From positions 144,421 through 208,420 of the forward strand of contig JAQCIQ010000001.1 of the NCBI GenBank assembly GCA_027592025.1: 64,000 nt of DNA, in the 5' to 3' direction. The first letter of the stretch is position 1, and each line of letters begins with the position of its first letter. This DNA is from Bacteroidota bacterium. GTDB taxonomy: Bacteria > Bacteroidota > Bacteroidia > Flavobacteriales > Flavobacteriaceae. Positions 11,757 to 20,667 of the stretch are shown in pieces. Below the pieces are notes generated by a model. It was not told where the DNA came from, did not search any database, and worked only from the letters and a program-made list of their open reading frames with translations. A program made the translations under genes and the position numbers.

Positions 11757-12893
11757 ATGACTGAGCAAAGCATACATCTTAATAGTATTGAAGAGGCCAT
11801 CGAAGACATCAAAGCGGGCAAGATTATCATTGTAGTTGACGATGAAAATCGAGAAAACGAAGGTGATTTTATGGCCGCGGCCGAGAAAGTTACCCCTGAA
11901 ATGATCAATTTTATGGCCACTCACGGCAGAGGACTCATTTGCACGCCTTTGACCGAAGAGCGTTGTGAATTGCTGCGCCTCGACCGCATGGTTCGAGACA
12001 ATTCCGATCCCATGGAAACGGCCTTTACCATTTCAGTTGACTACAAGGGAGATGGCGTAACTACTGGGATTTCAGCTGCTGACCGATCAAAAACCATTCA
12101 AGCATTAATTCATCCCGATACACCTGCCAAAGATTTTATCCGTCCTGGACACATATTTCCACTCATCGCCAAAGAAGGTGGTGTACTGCGACGAACTGGT
12201 CATACGGAAGCGGCGATCGACATGGCGAGATTGGCTGGAATGGCTCCAGCTGGAGTAATTGTCGAAATCATGAATGAAGACGGGACTATGGCCAGACTCC
12301 CCGATTTATTCAAAGTCGCTCAAAGATTTGATTTGAAAATCATTTCGATTGAAGACTTGGTCGCCTACAGAATGCAACACGATTCCTTGATCAATATGAT
12401 TGAAGATTTTTCTCTCGCCACCCGATTTGGTACATACCGATTGCGAGCCTACGAACAAACCACTAACAAACAGATTCACCTTGCCCTAACCAAGGGACAA
12501 TGGGAAGAAAACGAAGCAGTTCTTGTTAGAGTCAACTCTTCATCGGTCAACAATGACATTTTGGGGACCTTAACCAACAATGCCGATGCTCATTTGGATT
12601 CTATCTTTCAAATCATCGACAAATCGGGATCTGGGGCAGTTATTTTCATCAACCAAGAAGCTCCGTCTGGAAGTTTGTTACACCGCTTGAAGCAACTTAA
12701 AGACGTTCAGTCACAAGACAATGTGGTACGAGCTCCCCAGGTTGCTATGGATCACAGAGATTTTGGTATTGGGGCCCAAATACTTCACGATCTCAAAATA
12801 TCCAAAATCAAATTGATGACAAACAGCACCCAAACCAAAAGAGTCGGGATGATTGGTTACGGTTTAGAAATTGTGGACTACATACCCTACTAA
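11757..12893 (+). CDS. ribB: 3,4-dihydroxy-2-butanone 4-phosphate synthase with degenerate GTP cyclohydrolase II domain
   Basis: Riboflavin synthesis enzyme with RibBA architecture, 378 aa from ATG 11757; the frame is open to 11727, but the added ten residues look non-coding and contain a promoter motif. The RibB domain (about 1-205) is intact: VDDENRENEGDF and RRTGHTEAAIDMARLAG hold the Mg and substrate residues. The RibA-like domain (206-378) has lost its function signature: where GCH II has three Zn cysteines (SEC...RCDC) this protein has SSS...TNNA, and the RGIGL loop reads APSGSLL. It therefore probably makes only the butanone phosphate, with RibA supplied elsewhere. Similar degenerate tails are, to my recollection, common in Flavobacteriia. 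Confidence 0.88.
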   Translation: MTEQSIHLNSIEEAIEDIKAGKIIIVVDDENRENEGDFMAAAEKVTPEMINFMATHGRGLICTPLTEERCELLRLDRMVRDNSDPMETAFTISVDYKGDGVTTGISAADRSKTIQALIHPDTPAKDFIRPGHIFPLIAKEGGVLRRTGHTEAAIDMARLAGMAPAGVIVEIMNEDGTMARLPDLFKVAQRFDLKIISIEDLVAYRMQHDSLINMIEDFSLATRFGTYRLRAYEQTTNKQIHLALTKGQWEENEAVLVRVNSSSVNNDILGTLTNNADAHLDSIFQIIDKSGSGAVIFINQEAPSGSLLHRLKQLKDVQSQDNVVRAPQVAMDHRDFGIGAQILHDLKISKIKLMTNSTQTKRVGMIGYGLEIVDYIPY

Positions 12894-12966
12894 ATAGTTT
12901 CCCTATCTGCGTTTAAGGCAATCATTAAATTCTTTAGGAAACTTGAATTGTTTGAGCGTTCTATTA

Positions 12967-14160
12967 CTACAAAACTTTTCTGATAATCGACGCCATGGTT
13001 GCAGCTCTTTGCTCGACTTCACTTTTAGTCCATCCAATCCTGATCAAACAAGAAATATTGCGGCCTATCCATTGATTAGACCGACTAAAGTTTTGTGCTT
13101 TCAACTCAGCCAGTCCCTTTATTTGAAATTCATTCAAGCCGACAGCCGAATGACCATTCTTGAGATGATCCCACTTATTGATGAAATGCCAGTTGTTGTC
13201 TAAATAGTGGAAACAATCATCAATGGACTGTTCAGAAAACAAATGAATAACCAACCTAGCTGCTTCGACAGAAGGTAAAAAGAAATTCAAAAACGCACAG
13301 CTCTCCACGCCTCCTTCTGGCACGCGACGGAACGTCAGCCCAGGAATGCCAGTCAAAGCAGATCTTAATGTTGCATAATGTTCCTTTTGCAATTTCAAAA
13401 ACTCTGGAAGTCTTCTGGCTTGAGCCAAGCCGACAGCAGCATTGAGTTCAGAAATTCTAAAATTGTAACCAATAATTGGATGTTCATCGGTACCTCTATT
13501 GGAACCCAAATGATCGTGTCCGTGATCGGAGTATTGATCTAATAGTTCGGCGAACCGAAGATTGTTCGTGACCACTGCTCCACCTTCACCGCAGGTTACT
13601 GTTTTAACCGCATCAAAAGAGAAACAACCCATATCTCCCAAAGTTCCGAGAGATTGTCCTTTATACAGGCCTCCAATGGCTTGACAAGCGTCTTCAATCA
13701 ACAAAAGACTTCTCGATCGGCAAATTGACTTCAAGGCATCTAAATCTGCCATACTTCCGCACATGTGCACAGGCATGATAGCTTTGGTATTGCTGGTAAT
13801 GGCTAATTCCACGGCCCTCGGCGACATCGTCAAAGTGTCATCGACATCCACCAAAACTGGGGTGGCTCCTGTCATCAATACCGCTTCAAAACTGGCCACA
13901 AAAGTAAAAGCAGGGATAATCACTTCGTCCCCTACTCCTATTCCCGCTACGGCCAAAGCTGATGTTACAGCCGCTGTGCCGCTCGACAACAATTGGGCAT
14001 GATCTACACCAAGTTGCTGACACAATTCGGATTCCATGGCTTTAGCCTTCCAGTGGCCTTGACGTTGGGATTCAAAACCATAACGCATGAGGACGCCGTT
14101 GTTCAGAACATCGTTGACCTCTAGTCGCTCGGCTTCGCCAAATAACTCAAATCCAGGCAT
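12967..14160 (-). CDS. DegT/DnrJ/EryC1/StrS family aminotransferase
   Basis: Sugar-type PLP aminotransferase, 397 aa. PLP site: LLSSGTAAVTSAL (58-70), LIEDACQAIGG (154-164) and the Schiff-base lysine in CFSFDAVKTVTCGEGG (Lys186). Members transfer an amino group to keto-sugars used in LPS, capsule or glycan synthesis; exact substrate unknown. The C-terminal part departs from common WecE/ArnB types. No sugar-pathway genes flank it; the next gene downstream of its start is a nitroreductase 5 bp away on the same strand, so the two are likely cotranscribed. Convergent with ribBA, 73 bp apart, with no terminator seen between. Confidence 0.88.
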   Translation of the reverse strand: MPGFELFGEAERLEVNDVLNNGVLMRYGFESQRQGHWKAKAMESELCQQLGVDHAQLLSSGTAAVTSALAVAGIGVGDEVIIPAFTFVASFEAVLMTGATPVLVDVDDTLTMSPRAVELAITSNTKAIMPVHMCGSMADLDALKSICRSRSLLLIEDACQAIGGLYKGQSLGTLGDMGCFSFDAVKTVTCGEGGAVVTNNLRFAELLDQYSDHGHDHLGSNRGTDEHPIIGYNFRISELNAAVGLAQARRLPEFLKLQKEHYATLRSALTGIPGLTFRRVPEGGVESCAFLNFFLPSVEAARLVIHLFSEQSIDDCFHYLDNNWHFINKWDHLKNGHSAVGLNEFQIKGLAELKAQNFSRSNQWIGRNISCLIRIGWTKSEVEQRAATMASIIRKVL

Positions 14161-14165
14161 TGATA

Positions 14166-14798
14166 TTATTTGATGTGGAGCACACTTTCGTCCAAGGACT
14201 TTCTGACCTTGGCCATTGCAGCAAAAGGATCATTTTCAGAACGGTATCCAATTGGCATCAGAAGGACTGATTTAAGGCCTTTTGACTTTAAATCCAATAC
14301 TCGATCGTATTCATCAGGTATAAATCCTTCCATAGGACAAGCATCTATGCCTTCCAAAGCGCAAACTGTTAGCATATTCCCCAGGGCTAAATAGGCTTGT
14401 TTGGCAGCCCACTGATCAATTTCACTTTGTGATTTACTGCCAAATTCTTGTAACACTGCTGATCTAAAACCAGCCAAGACCTCAGGCGGAGTTCCTCTTT
14501 TACTTATGATGCGGTCGAAAAATTCATTAATATAGTCAGCATCGACATTGACGTGGGAGCAAAACAAGAACAAATGAGACGCTTGAACCACCTGTTGTTG
14601 ATTCATGCTGAACGGAAGCAATTCTTGTTGTAGGTTTTTGTTATGAATGACTAACAGCTTAACTGGTTGTAGTCCAGATGAAGAAGCTGTCAAATTAAAA
14701 GCCTGAGTCAGTTTATTCACAACTTCATCGGGAATGATTTTTTGATCATTAAATTTTTTGCAAGCGTAGCGCCATTCTAGAACTTCTATTGAGGTCAT
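14166..14798 (-). CDS. NAD(P)H-dependent nitroreductase family protein
   Basis: FMN-dependent oxidoreductase of the NfsB/NfnB-like nitroreductase fold, 210 aa, the normal family length. N-terminal ALEWRYACKK-type motif (EVLEWRYACKKFND, residues 5-18) marks the FMN-phosphate contact; QAYLALGNMLTVCALEGIDACPMEGF (141-166) is the conserved helix and substrate loop. Members reduce quinones, nitro compounds or similar acceptors; physiological substrate unknown. It sits directly upstream of the DegT gene on the same strand. Confidence 0.87.
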   Translation of the reverse strand: MTSIEVLEWRYACKKFNDQKIIPDEVVNKLTQAFNLTASSSGLQPVKLLVIHNKNLQQELLPFSMNQQQVVQASHLFLFCSHVNVDADYINEFFDRIISKRGTPPEVLAGFRSAVLQEFGSKSQSEIDQWAAKQAYLALGNMLTVCALEGIDACPMEGFIPDEYDRVLDLKSKGLKSVLLMPIGYRSENDPFAAMAKVRKSLDESVLHIK

Positions 14799-14867
14799 TC
14801 GGTTATATTTTGGATAAAAGTAGGTATTCTCACGTTTACATTAAAGTCCAATTCAAATATTGATGGG

Positions 14868-15638
14868 TTAAAAGAACCATAAGCGAATAGCCATAGCGAT
14901 GACCACGACTATCATTGCTCTGCGGACCAAAACATCCCCTTTGGCAACAGACCATCTGCTCGCCAACCAAGCACCTAAGATATTTCCAATGGATAGTACT
15001 AATCCATAAACCCAATCAATGCTATCATTTAGGGCAAAAACAACTAAGGCACCCAAGGTGTAAATGGACACTATAGCCACCTTAGAAGCATTAGATCGAA
15101 CTAGTGACATCTTGTTGAAATAGGGAAGAAAAACTAATATGACCAGACCAATACCTGCATTCAAGAATCCACCATAAATTCCAAAGAAAAAGAAGGCTAA
15201 AACAGATGCCCACAAATGCCAACCTGTTGTTCTGGCTAGTAAGTCATGTGATTTGAGCTTCGGAGTGAAAGCAATCATCACCACTACCACGATCATGACC
15301 ACAGACAGTATTTTTTTGAACAAATCTCCTGAAATATCTACTGCGATCTGAGCACCAATTACAGCTCCAAAGAATGCGCTTATTCCACAATATAAACTAA
15401 AAGGAAAATCAGCCACTCCTTTGGATTTGAAACCAGCGGTTGCCGAAACTGTTTGGAGGAAAATAGCTACCCTGTTAGTACCATTGGCCAAAGCTGGAGG
15501 TAAACCCAAAAATATTAGGGTGGGTAAGGTTAGTAAGGTGCCTCCTCCGGCGATGGTGTTGACAAATCCAGCTACGAATCCTACTGTTATCAAAAGCAGT
15601 GAGTTCCAATCCAATACAGCGGCAAAAGATACGTTCAT
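14868..15638 (-). CDS. Sulfite exporter TauE/SafE family protein
   Basis: Integral membrane protein, 256 aa with about seven to eight hydrophobic helices. The N-terminal repeat has the family motif FVAGFVNTIAGGGTLLTLPTLIFLG (split around residues 17-42) with the Gly-rich AGGG turn; the second repeat has FGIYGGFLNAGIGLVILV. TauE/SafE members export sulfite, sulfoacetate or related small anions. No sulfur genes nearby, so the substrate is open. Single gene, divergent from tRNA-Ser. Confidence 0.85.
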   Translation of the reverse strand: MNVSFAAVLDWNSLLLITVGFVAGFVNTIAGGGTLLTLPTLIFLGLPPALANGTNRVAIFLQTVSATAGFKSKGVADFPFSLYCGISAFFGAVIGAQIAVDISGDLFKKILSVVMIVVVVMIAFTPKLKSHDLLARTTGWHLWASVLAFFFFGIYGGFLNAGIGLVILVFLPYFNKMSLVRSNASKVAIVSIYTLGALVVFALNDSIDWVYGLVLSIGNILGAWLASRWSVAKGDVLVRRAMIVVVIAMAIRLWFF

Positions 15639-15690
15639 GGGGCTAAATTAGTATAAAGTCAGATGATGTCTTTTAATTAGACGTAAAACC

Positions 15691-15722
15691 TTTGAAAGAA
15701 TTCAAAAAGGATTCTATATTTG
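15691..15722 (+). promoter_or_regulatory. Promoter of tRNA-Ser
   Basis: TTTG (15691-15694), 20-bp spacer and TATATTTG (15715-15722), 10 nt before the tRNA: a full match to the Bacteroidota consensus. Confidence 0.75.
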
Positions 15723-15732
15723 CAACCGCTAA

Positions 15733-15817
15733 GGAGAAATGGCAGAGTGGTCGAATGCGGCAGTCTTGAAAACTGTTGAGGGTCACACCTCCGGGGGTTC
15801 GAATCCCTCTTTCTCCG
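15733..15817 (+). tRNA. tRNA-Ser (anticodon TGA)
   Basis: An 85-nt class II tRNA. Acceptor GGAGAAA pairs with TTTCTCC, discriminator G; anticodon loop CTTGAAA gives TGA; a long variable arm precedes a canonical T arm (GGGGGTTCGAATCCCTC region). CCA is not encoded. Own promoter upstream and terminator downstream. Confidence 0.96.
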
Positions 15818-15825
15818 CGACACAT

Positions 15826-15851
15826 CCCCGTAGTTTTACTACGGGGTTTTT
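15826..15851 (+). terminator. Rho-independent terminator after tRNA-Ser
   Basis: CCCCGTAG (15826-15833) pairs with CTACGGGG (15839-15846) around TTTTA, followed by TTTTT, 8 nt after the tRNA end. Confidence 0.9.
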
Positions 15852-15884
15852 GTATCTTAGCCATGTCTAATCTAATCCGTTTCA

Positions 15885-17318
15885 ATGGAATCACATCTTG
15901 GCATTGACGCACTGGGGTATTATGTCCCGAAATTGGTAGTTGCCATGAAAGATTTGGCCGAAGCCAGAAACATTCCTTTCGAAAAATTGAATTTGGGTCT
16001 AGGGCTTTCTGCCATGGCCATTCCAGATGTCAATGAAGACGCTGCCAGTTTCGCTGCAAACGCCTTGTTAAATCTCATTGAAAGCAACCAAGTTGATCCA
16101 AGAACCATAGGTCGAGTGTATTTGGGGACAGAAAGTGCCGTTGATAGTTCAAAACCAACCGCCACCTACGCCGTTGGTGCCGTAGAAGTACTGCTGGAAT
16201 CCAAATACGGTAAAAGAGCCTTTAAAAATTGTGACGTTGTAGACATGACATTTGCCTGTGTAGGGGCTGTTGATGCCCTGCAGAACTGCCTCGATTGGGT
16301 CAGAGTTGACCCTGCTAGAAAGGCTGTTGTCATCGCATCAGACGTTTCAAAGTACGATTTGTTTTCAACAGGAGAATACACTCAAGGGGCCGGGGCCGTC
16401 GCTCTATTGATCAGTCACAAGCCATCCATTTTAGCCATTTCAGATCACTGGGGTATTGGCATGGAAAGTGTCAATGATTTTTTCAAACCTCGCCGAGAAA
16501 TAAGGAAGTCTGAAATTATCCAAGATTTAAAAACAACCTTGAATCTGCATGATTCGGTTCAAGAGCTTGATGAAAAGCTTACTAATTCCGATTCAAAATT
16601 TTGGAGTGACAGAAAATTGTCTTTAGAGCTTTTCAAAGAAGAACCTGTTTTTGAAGGGCAATATTCCAATCTGTGCTACGAGCAACGCGTGAGCGAAGCC
16701 TTAGAGCATTTGTCTTCTCAAACCGAGGTGAATTACATTGAGGATTGGCAACACCTGATTTTTCACCTGCCATATGCCTTCCACGGCCGGCGCATCATAT
16801 TTGAGAATTGGTTAAAATGGATCCAAGGCAGTTCCTATTTTGTTGCATTGGAAAAGGAAATCGGCTCACGCGCAGGTACCGATTCTAAAGATTGGGATAG
16901 AGCAGCTCGAAAATCAGCTGTATATCACACCTTTGTTTCTTTGAGAATAGCACCTTCAGAGCGGGCTTCATCCGAAATTGGCAACATGTATACCGCTTCA
17001 ATTTTTATGGCTTTTGTGAGCCTTCTGGCGCATTCGGCTGAAAATGACAAAGACCTCTCAGGTCAACAAGTTGGTTTTATTGCCTATGGCAGTGGATCCA
17101 AGTCGAAAGTGTTTTGTGGTACCATTCAGCACAATTGGCTCAATAAAGCAAAGTCATTAGGTTTGTTTGAAAATTTGGCAGTGCGTCAAGTTGTTAGTGT
17201 TTCTCAGTACGAATCGCTTCACGATTTAAAAACCAAATTGCCTTTGACTACTGGAGGCGTGAGACTCAATAGTATCAATACGTCAGGAGATTTTTCAGGA
17301 TATAGAAATTACAGGTAG
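15885..17318 (+). CDS. mvaS: Hydroxymethylglutaryl-CoA synthase
   Basis: Condenses acetyl-CoA and acetoacetyl-CoA to HMG-CoA, entry step of the mevalonate route to isoprenoids; cytosolic, 477 aa. Catalytic residues are visible: Glu83 in GTESAVDSSKP, Cys125 in MTFACVGAVDAL, and the His in HLPYAFHGRR. KPTATYAVGAVE and an SGGM-less but family-like C-terminus with YGSGSKSKVF complete the thiolase fold. An ATG at 15863 is out of frame and stops quickly, so 15885 is the start. It starts 34 bp after the tRNA-Ser terminator and ends 7 bp from convergent rmuC. Presence implies a mevalonate rather than MEP pathway in this organism. Confidence 0.93.
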   Translation: MESHLGIDALGYYVPKLVVAMKDLAEARNIPFEKLNLGLGLSAMAIPDVNEDAASFAANALLNLIESNQVDPRTIGRVYLGTESAVDSSKPTATYAVGAVEVLLESKYGKRAFKNCDVVDMTFACVGAVDALQNCLDWVRVDPARKAVVIASDVSKYDLFSTGEYTQGAGAVALLISHKPSILAISDHWGIGMESVNDFFKPRREIRKSEIIQDLKTTLNLHDSVQELDEKLTNSDSKFWSDRKLSLELFKEEPVFEGQYSNLCYEQRVSEALEHLSSQTEVNYIEDWQHLIFHLPYAFHGRRIIFENWLKWIQGSSYFVALEKEIGSRAGTDSKDWDRAARKSAVYHTFVSLRIAPSERASSEIGNMYTASIFMAFVSLLAHSAENDKDLSGQQVGFIAYGSGSKSKVFCGTIQHNWLNKAKSLGLFENLAVRQVVSVSQYESLHDLKTKLPLTTGGVRLNSINTSGDFSGYRNYR

Positions 17319-17325
17319 ACCTCCA

Positions 17326-18612
17326 CTACTCTAGCAGATTGTCTTCTTCAGGTTGCTGCAAGACATCCACTTTATTCAATTTAGAAAACATCATTTTGGT
17401 CCTTGTTGTAACCAAATTGTCTAACTCGCGGTCGGCTTCTCTCAATTTTTTCTGAGTTTTTTCTAGGACTTCGCCAAATTTGCCAAATTCGGTTTTGACC
17501 GATCTTAGAATTTGCCATACTTCACTCGATCGTTTTTGAATAGCTAGGGTCTGGAATCCCATTTGCAGTGAATTGAGTAAAGCCGCCAAGGTAGTTGGAC
17601 CAGTCACAACAATTTTGAACTCGCGTTGCAATTGGGCCATCAAGTCCGGACTTCTTACCACCTCAGCGTACAGCCCTTCGAATGGCAAAAACATGATGCC
17701 AAAGTCTGTTGTATTTGGAGGATCAATGTATTTTGACGAAATGTCTTTAGCAAATTTCTTGATAGAATTGGTCAACGCCTTTAGTGACAGTTCAATGGCC
17801 ACCGGATCGGCAGTGTCATAGGCTATTTGCAATCGGGCATAATCTTCTTGAGGAAATTTGGCATCTATGGGCAAATAGACATAACTCTTATTGTTGTCCT
17901 GACCGGGAAGTTTTATGGCGAACTCAACAATTGAATCGGATCCCGACTTGGTCTTGACGTTGGATTCATATTGATCGGGTGCCAAAATACTCTCTAACAA
18001 CATGGCCAATTGTGTTTCACCTACTCCACCTCTACTCTTAACATTGCTCAACACTTTTTTCAAATCACCCACTCCAGCTGCCAATGTCTGCATTTCTCCG
18101 AGTCCTTTTTGAACATCGAGCAATTGTTTGGTGACTATTTCAAACGATTTTCCTAATCGTTCCTCCAATGTTTTATGCAATTTTTCGTCTACCGTTTCAC
18201 GCATTTTTTCTAATTTCAGCTCAGTAGATTTTACTAATTCGTCCTGCTTAACTGCCATGGCTTCGAACTTTTCTTTTTGAAGTTCATTAAAATCCTTTAC
18301 GCTCTGAACAAATGACTCGTTAAAATACTTCAGCGATTTATGCAATTCCTCCCGATCGTCTTTAGCGCTTTTGACTTGATTCTCATTGATATAACGCAAG
18401 CGTTCTTCAAGCTTTTCTGACAATCGATCAAGATTTTTAGAAAGCTCTTCCCTATTGAGTTGTAAAGACTGGGTTAGTTCCATCCTATTCTTCTGCAATT
18501 CGTCTTGCAAAATGGATTTATCAGCGCCCCCAGATTGTTTAAAGGAGCGGTATATCAGCACCAAAAGGCCACCGAGGGTAAGTAATAAAATAATCCCGTA
18601 CAGATTGTCCAT
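17326..18612 (-). CDS. rmuC: DNA recombination protein RmuC
   Basis: RmuC family, 428 aa. One N-terminal membrane helix (about 3-20), a long Lys/Glu-rich coiled coil (about 30-170), then the RmuC nuclease-like domain with SRGGVGETQLAMLLESIL (192-210), YLPIDAKFPQEDY, FGIMFLPFEGLYAEV and GPTTLAALLNSLQMGFQTLAIQ. The family limits inversions and other short-repeat rearrangements in E. coli; its biochemistry is still unclear. Single gene convergent with mvaS; the two stops are only 7 bp apart. Confidence 0.93.
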   Translation of the reverse strand: MDNLYGIILLLTLGGLLVLIYRSFKQSGGADKSILQDELQKNRMELTQSLQLNREELSKNLDRLSEKLEERLRYINENQVKSAKDDREELHKSLKYFNESFVQSVKDFNELQKEKFEAMAVKQDELVKSTELKLEKMRETVDEKLHKTLEERLGKSFEIVTKQLLDVQKGLGEMQTLAAGVGDLKKVLSNVKSRGGVGETQLAMLLESILAPDQYESNVKTKSGSDSIVEFAIKLPGQDNNKSYVYLPIDAKFPQEDYARLQIAYDTADPVAIELSLKALTNSIKKFAKDISSKYIDPPNTTDFGIMFLPFEGLYAEVVRSPDLMAQLQREFKIVVTGPTTLAALLNSLQMGFQTLAIQKRSSEVWQILRSVKTEFGKFGEVLEKTQKKLREADRELDNLVTTRTKMMFSKLNKVDVLQQPEEDNLLE

Positions 18613-18694
18613 TGCTCTCTAAAAATTGATGATTGGTAAAGATACCAAAACTTTGAAAGCAATCAGAATAAATCAAAACTCCTTAATAAATAGA

Positions 18695-19543
18695 CTATTC
18701 GGTCTTTTTGGGCATGACTAGTAAAGGTCTTTTGATTTGGTATCCGAACTTCTGAATTTCATCCTTGCGAATCAACCTGAAAAAGAAATTGCGCCTTTTG
18801 TTAATTAATGCAATTGCATCACACTGGTGTTCGTCACAATAAGCCGAAATAGCCTCTAACACATTTTGAGAAAACAGTGTGATAAATTCTGAATTGGTAT
18901 TTTCAAAAATCTTTGCTACTGCTGATTTGTTCTTCAACTGATCGGCAGTTAAAGGGTCTTCGTTTTGTTTCACACAAATGATGTCGACCAAAGCATTGGT
19001 CATGGCTGCCAAATCTAGTAATGATTCAATTTCCGATTTTGCGACGGGAATTTCAAAATCCAAACCAATTGCCCATCTATTCAGCAAAGCTGGCGCATAT
19101 TTGTCAGGAACAGCCAAAACTGGATAGTTCGAACGTTCCATGAGGTGCACAGTATTACTGCCAAAAATTGCACTTTCTAGACCAGAAGCTCCTTTTGTTC
19201 CTAGTATGACAAGGTTGGCGCCTTGGTCCTTGCACGCTTGATTCACCGCATCCACAAAGTTATCATAGTCCACAATTGAGGAAAATTCATGCAATTTGGT
19301 TTTACTGTTTTTTTGGAGCTTGACCTCTAATTTTGCCAGGGAAGCTTTGGAAGAAGCGATTAAGGTCTGATAAATTGATGCCGAAGACCCCATGGTCATT
19401 AAGTCGTCTGTCACATATGAAGCCGCCGTATGAACATGGAGGAGCACAAATTTACAAGGCCTATCCTTGAAAGTGGCTATTGCAAAATTGATGGCGTTGA
19501 TTGAATTAGGGGAAAAATCAGCAGGTAATAAAACGGTTGTCAT
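18695..19543 (-). CDS. Universal stress protein, tandem UspA domains
   Basis: Two Usp domains in one chain, 282 aa, soluble. The first (about 1-147) keeps the ATP-binding pattern GTKGASGLESAIFGSNTV (115-132); the second (about 150-282) has a degenerate loop (NKRRNFFFRLIRKDE) and ends PLLVMPKK. Such tandem proteins form pseudo-dimers with one nucleotide site. Function in stress adaptation is known only at family level. It lies between rmuC and a secreted phosphatase on the same strand, each separated by about 75-80 bp, so cotranscription is uncertain. Confidence 0.88.
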   Translation of the reverse strand: MTTVLLPADFSPNSINAINFAIATFKDRPCKFVLLHVHTAASYVTDDLMTMGSSASIYQTLIASSKASLAKLEVKLQKNSKTKLHEFSSIVDYDNFVDAVNQACKDQGANLVILGTKGASGLESAIFGSNTVHLMERSNYPVLAVPDKYAPALLNRWAIGLDFEIPVAKSEIESLLDLAAMTNALVDIICVKQNEDPLTADQLKNKSAVAKIFENTNSEFITLFSQNVLEAISAYCDEHQCDAIALINKRRNFFFRLIRKDEIQKFGYQIKRPLLVMPKKTE

Positions 19544-19616
19544 AGTTCAAGCATTTGGGTTGCTTAAAATTAGAAAAAAACGCTCAAAAAAGGATATAAA
19601 AAGTATAAATAAAAAC

Positions 19617-20612
19617 CTACTGGGTTACAGTCTTAGGTTTTGAGCTCCACAATATTTCATTGTTATCACCTATCAATTCAATTAAATTAATGAACGCATT
19701 CGTCTTACTGTAGCTGATCTCAATCAATCCAAAGTTGCGATCTACAATCAACGGGCTTATTCTCAAAGGGTTTGACTCCTTCACAGCTCGGTAGGTGTGA
19801 GTCATTCCGCTGGAAGTAACTTCTAGAATTTGGTCACTTAGTTGAGAAATTTCAGCAAAATGCCTGTCGCCACTAATGACTATCACTTGTTTACCAGAAC
19901 CGTTCAACAAGTTAATCAATCGCTGCCTTTCATGAATAAAATTGCCCCATTTTTCAAAACCGTGAAAATCATTCAAGAACTGAATACTGCTTACCAGAAT
20001 GATGACCTTTGGTGTAGTATCTGACAGTTCGTTTTCTAGCCACTCCCACTGTTCTGACCCTAAAATGGTTCCTTCATTGCTTGGGTGATAGCGCATTCCA
20101 GGTTCGTCTGATCGCATTAAATCTGACCTAAACCAACGGGTGTCCAACAAAATTATTTTCACAAATCCATTGGCCATGGAATAGCTGTCATAAATGCCAT
20201 CTCTTGTTCGGCGAGGGCTTTCTACGGGCTCGTCTAAAAATTCTAACAGCAGCGCTTTAGCCTCGACGCGATAAGGATTGTTTGCTCCTCCATCGTTCAT
20301 AGCAGAGTCGTGATCGTCGAAAATTCCTAAAATTTTGGCACTGGAAATCAACTCTTGATACTCCTTGTTAGATTTTTGAATATCATAACCTTCCTTGAGA
20401 CCTTGAGGGGTTTCTTCATTGGGGTAAACAATGTCGCCGGTCCAAATGAAATAGTCGGGCTTGGTAGCTAAAACAGAAGACCAAATTTGTAAAGAATCCA
20501 AATTCTGGTTGTTACATGAAGCAAAGGCAAGGGTTAACACTTGCTCGTCTGAAGTCTTGTTTTGACAACAAAGCATGTTACAGCAAAAGATAATCAAGAT
20601 GAAGTATTTCAT
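19617..20612 (-). CDS. PhoD-like metallophosphatase lipoprotein
   Basis: Exported alkaline-phosphatase-D-like metallophosphoesterase, 331 aa. The N-terminus MKYFILIIFCCNMLCCQNKT is a lipoprotein signal with Cys at 15/16. Metal-ligand motifs: FIWTGDIVYPNEE (54-66), GIFDDHDSAMNDGGANNPYR (starting near 96) and VISGDRHFAEIS (about 246-257). The family hydrolyses phosphodiesters or phospholipid head groups; here it would act at the envelope and help phosphate scavenging. Followed downstream by the usp gene; upstream is the giant secreted haloperoxidase fusion, same strand, 55 bp away. Confidence 0.87.
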   Translation of the reverse strand: MKYFILIIFCCNMLCCQNKTSDEQVLTLAFASCNNQNLDSLQIWSSVLATKPDYFIWTGDIVYPNEETPQGLKEGYDIQKSNKEYQELISSAKILGIFDDHDSAMNDGGANNPYRVEAKALLLEFLDEPVESPRRTRDGIYDSYSMANGFVKIILLDTRWFRSDLMRSDEPGMRYHPSNEGTILGSEQWEWLENELSDTTPKVIILVSSIQFLNDFHGFEKWGNFIHERQRLINLLNGSGKQVIVISGDRHFAEISQLSDQILEVTSSGMTHTYRAVKESNPLRISPLIVDRNFGLIEISYSKTNAFINLIELIGDNNEILWSSKPKTVTQ

Positions 20613-20667
20613 AGTATTTTATTAGATAAATAAACTTTTGTTTGATCAGATTTATTGAAAAAACCTA

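Noticed and set aside
12894..12966. Terminator between ribBA and the DegT gene
   Set aside because: GTTTCC and GGAAAC can pair but the loop is over 30 nt and there is no T run.
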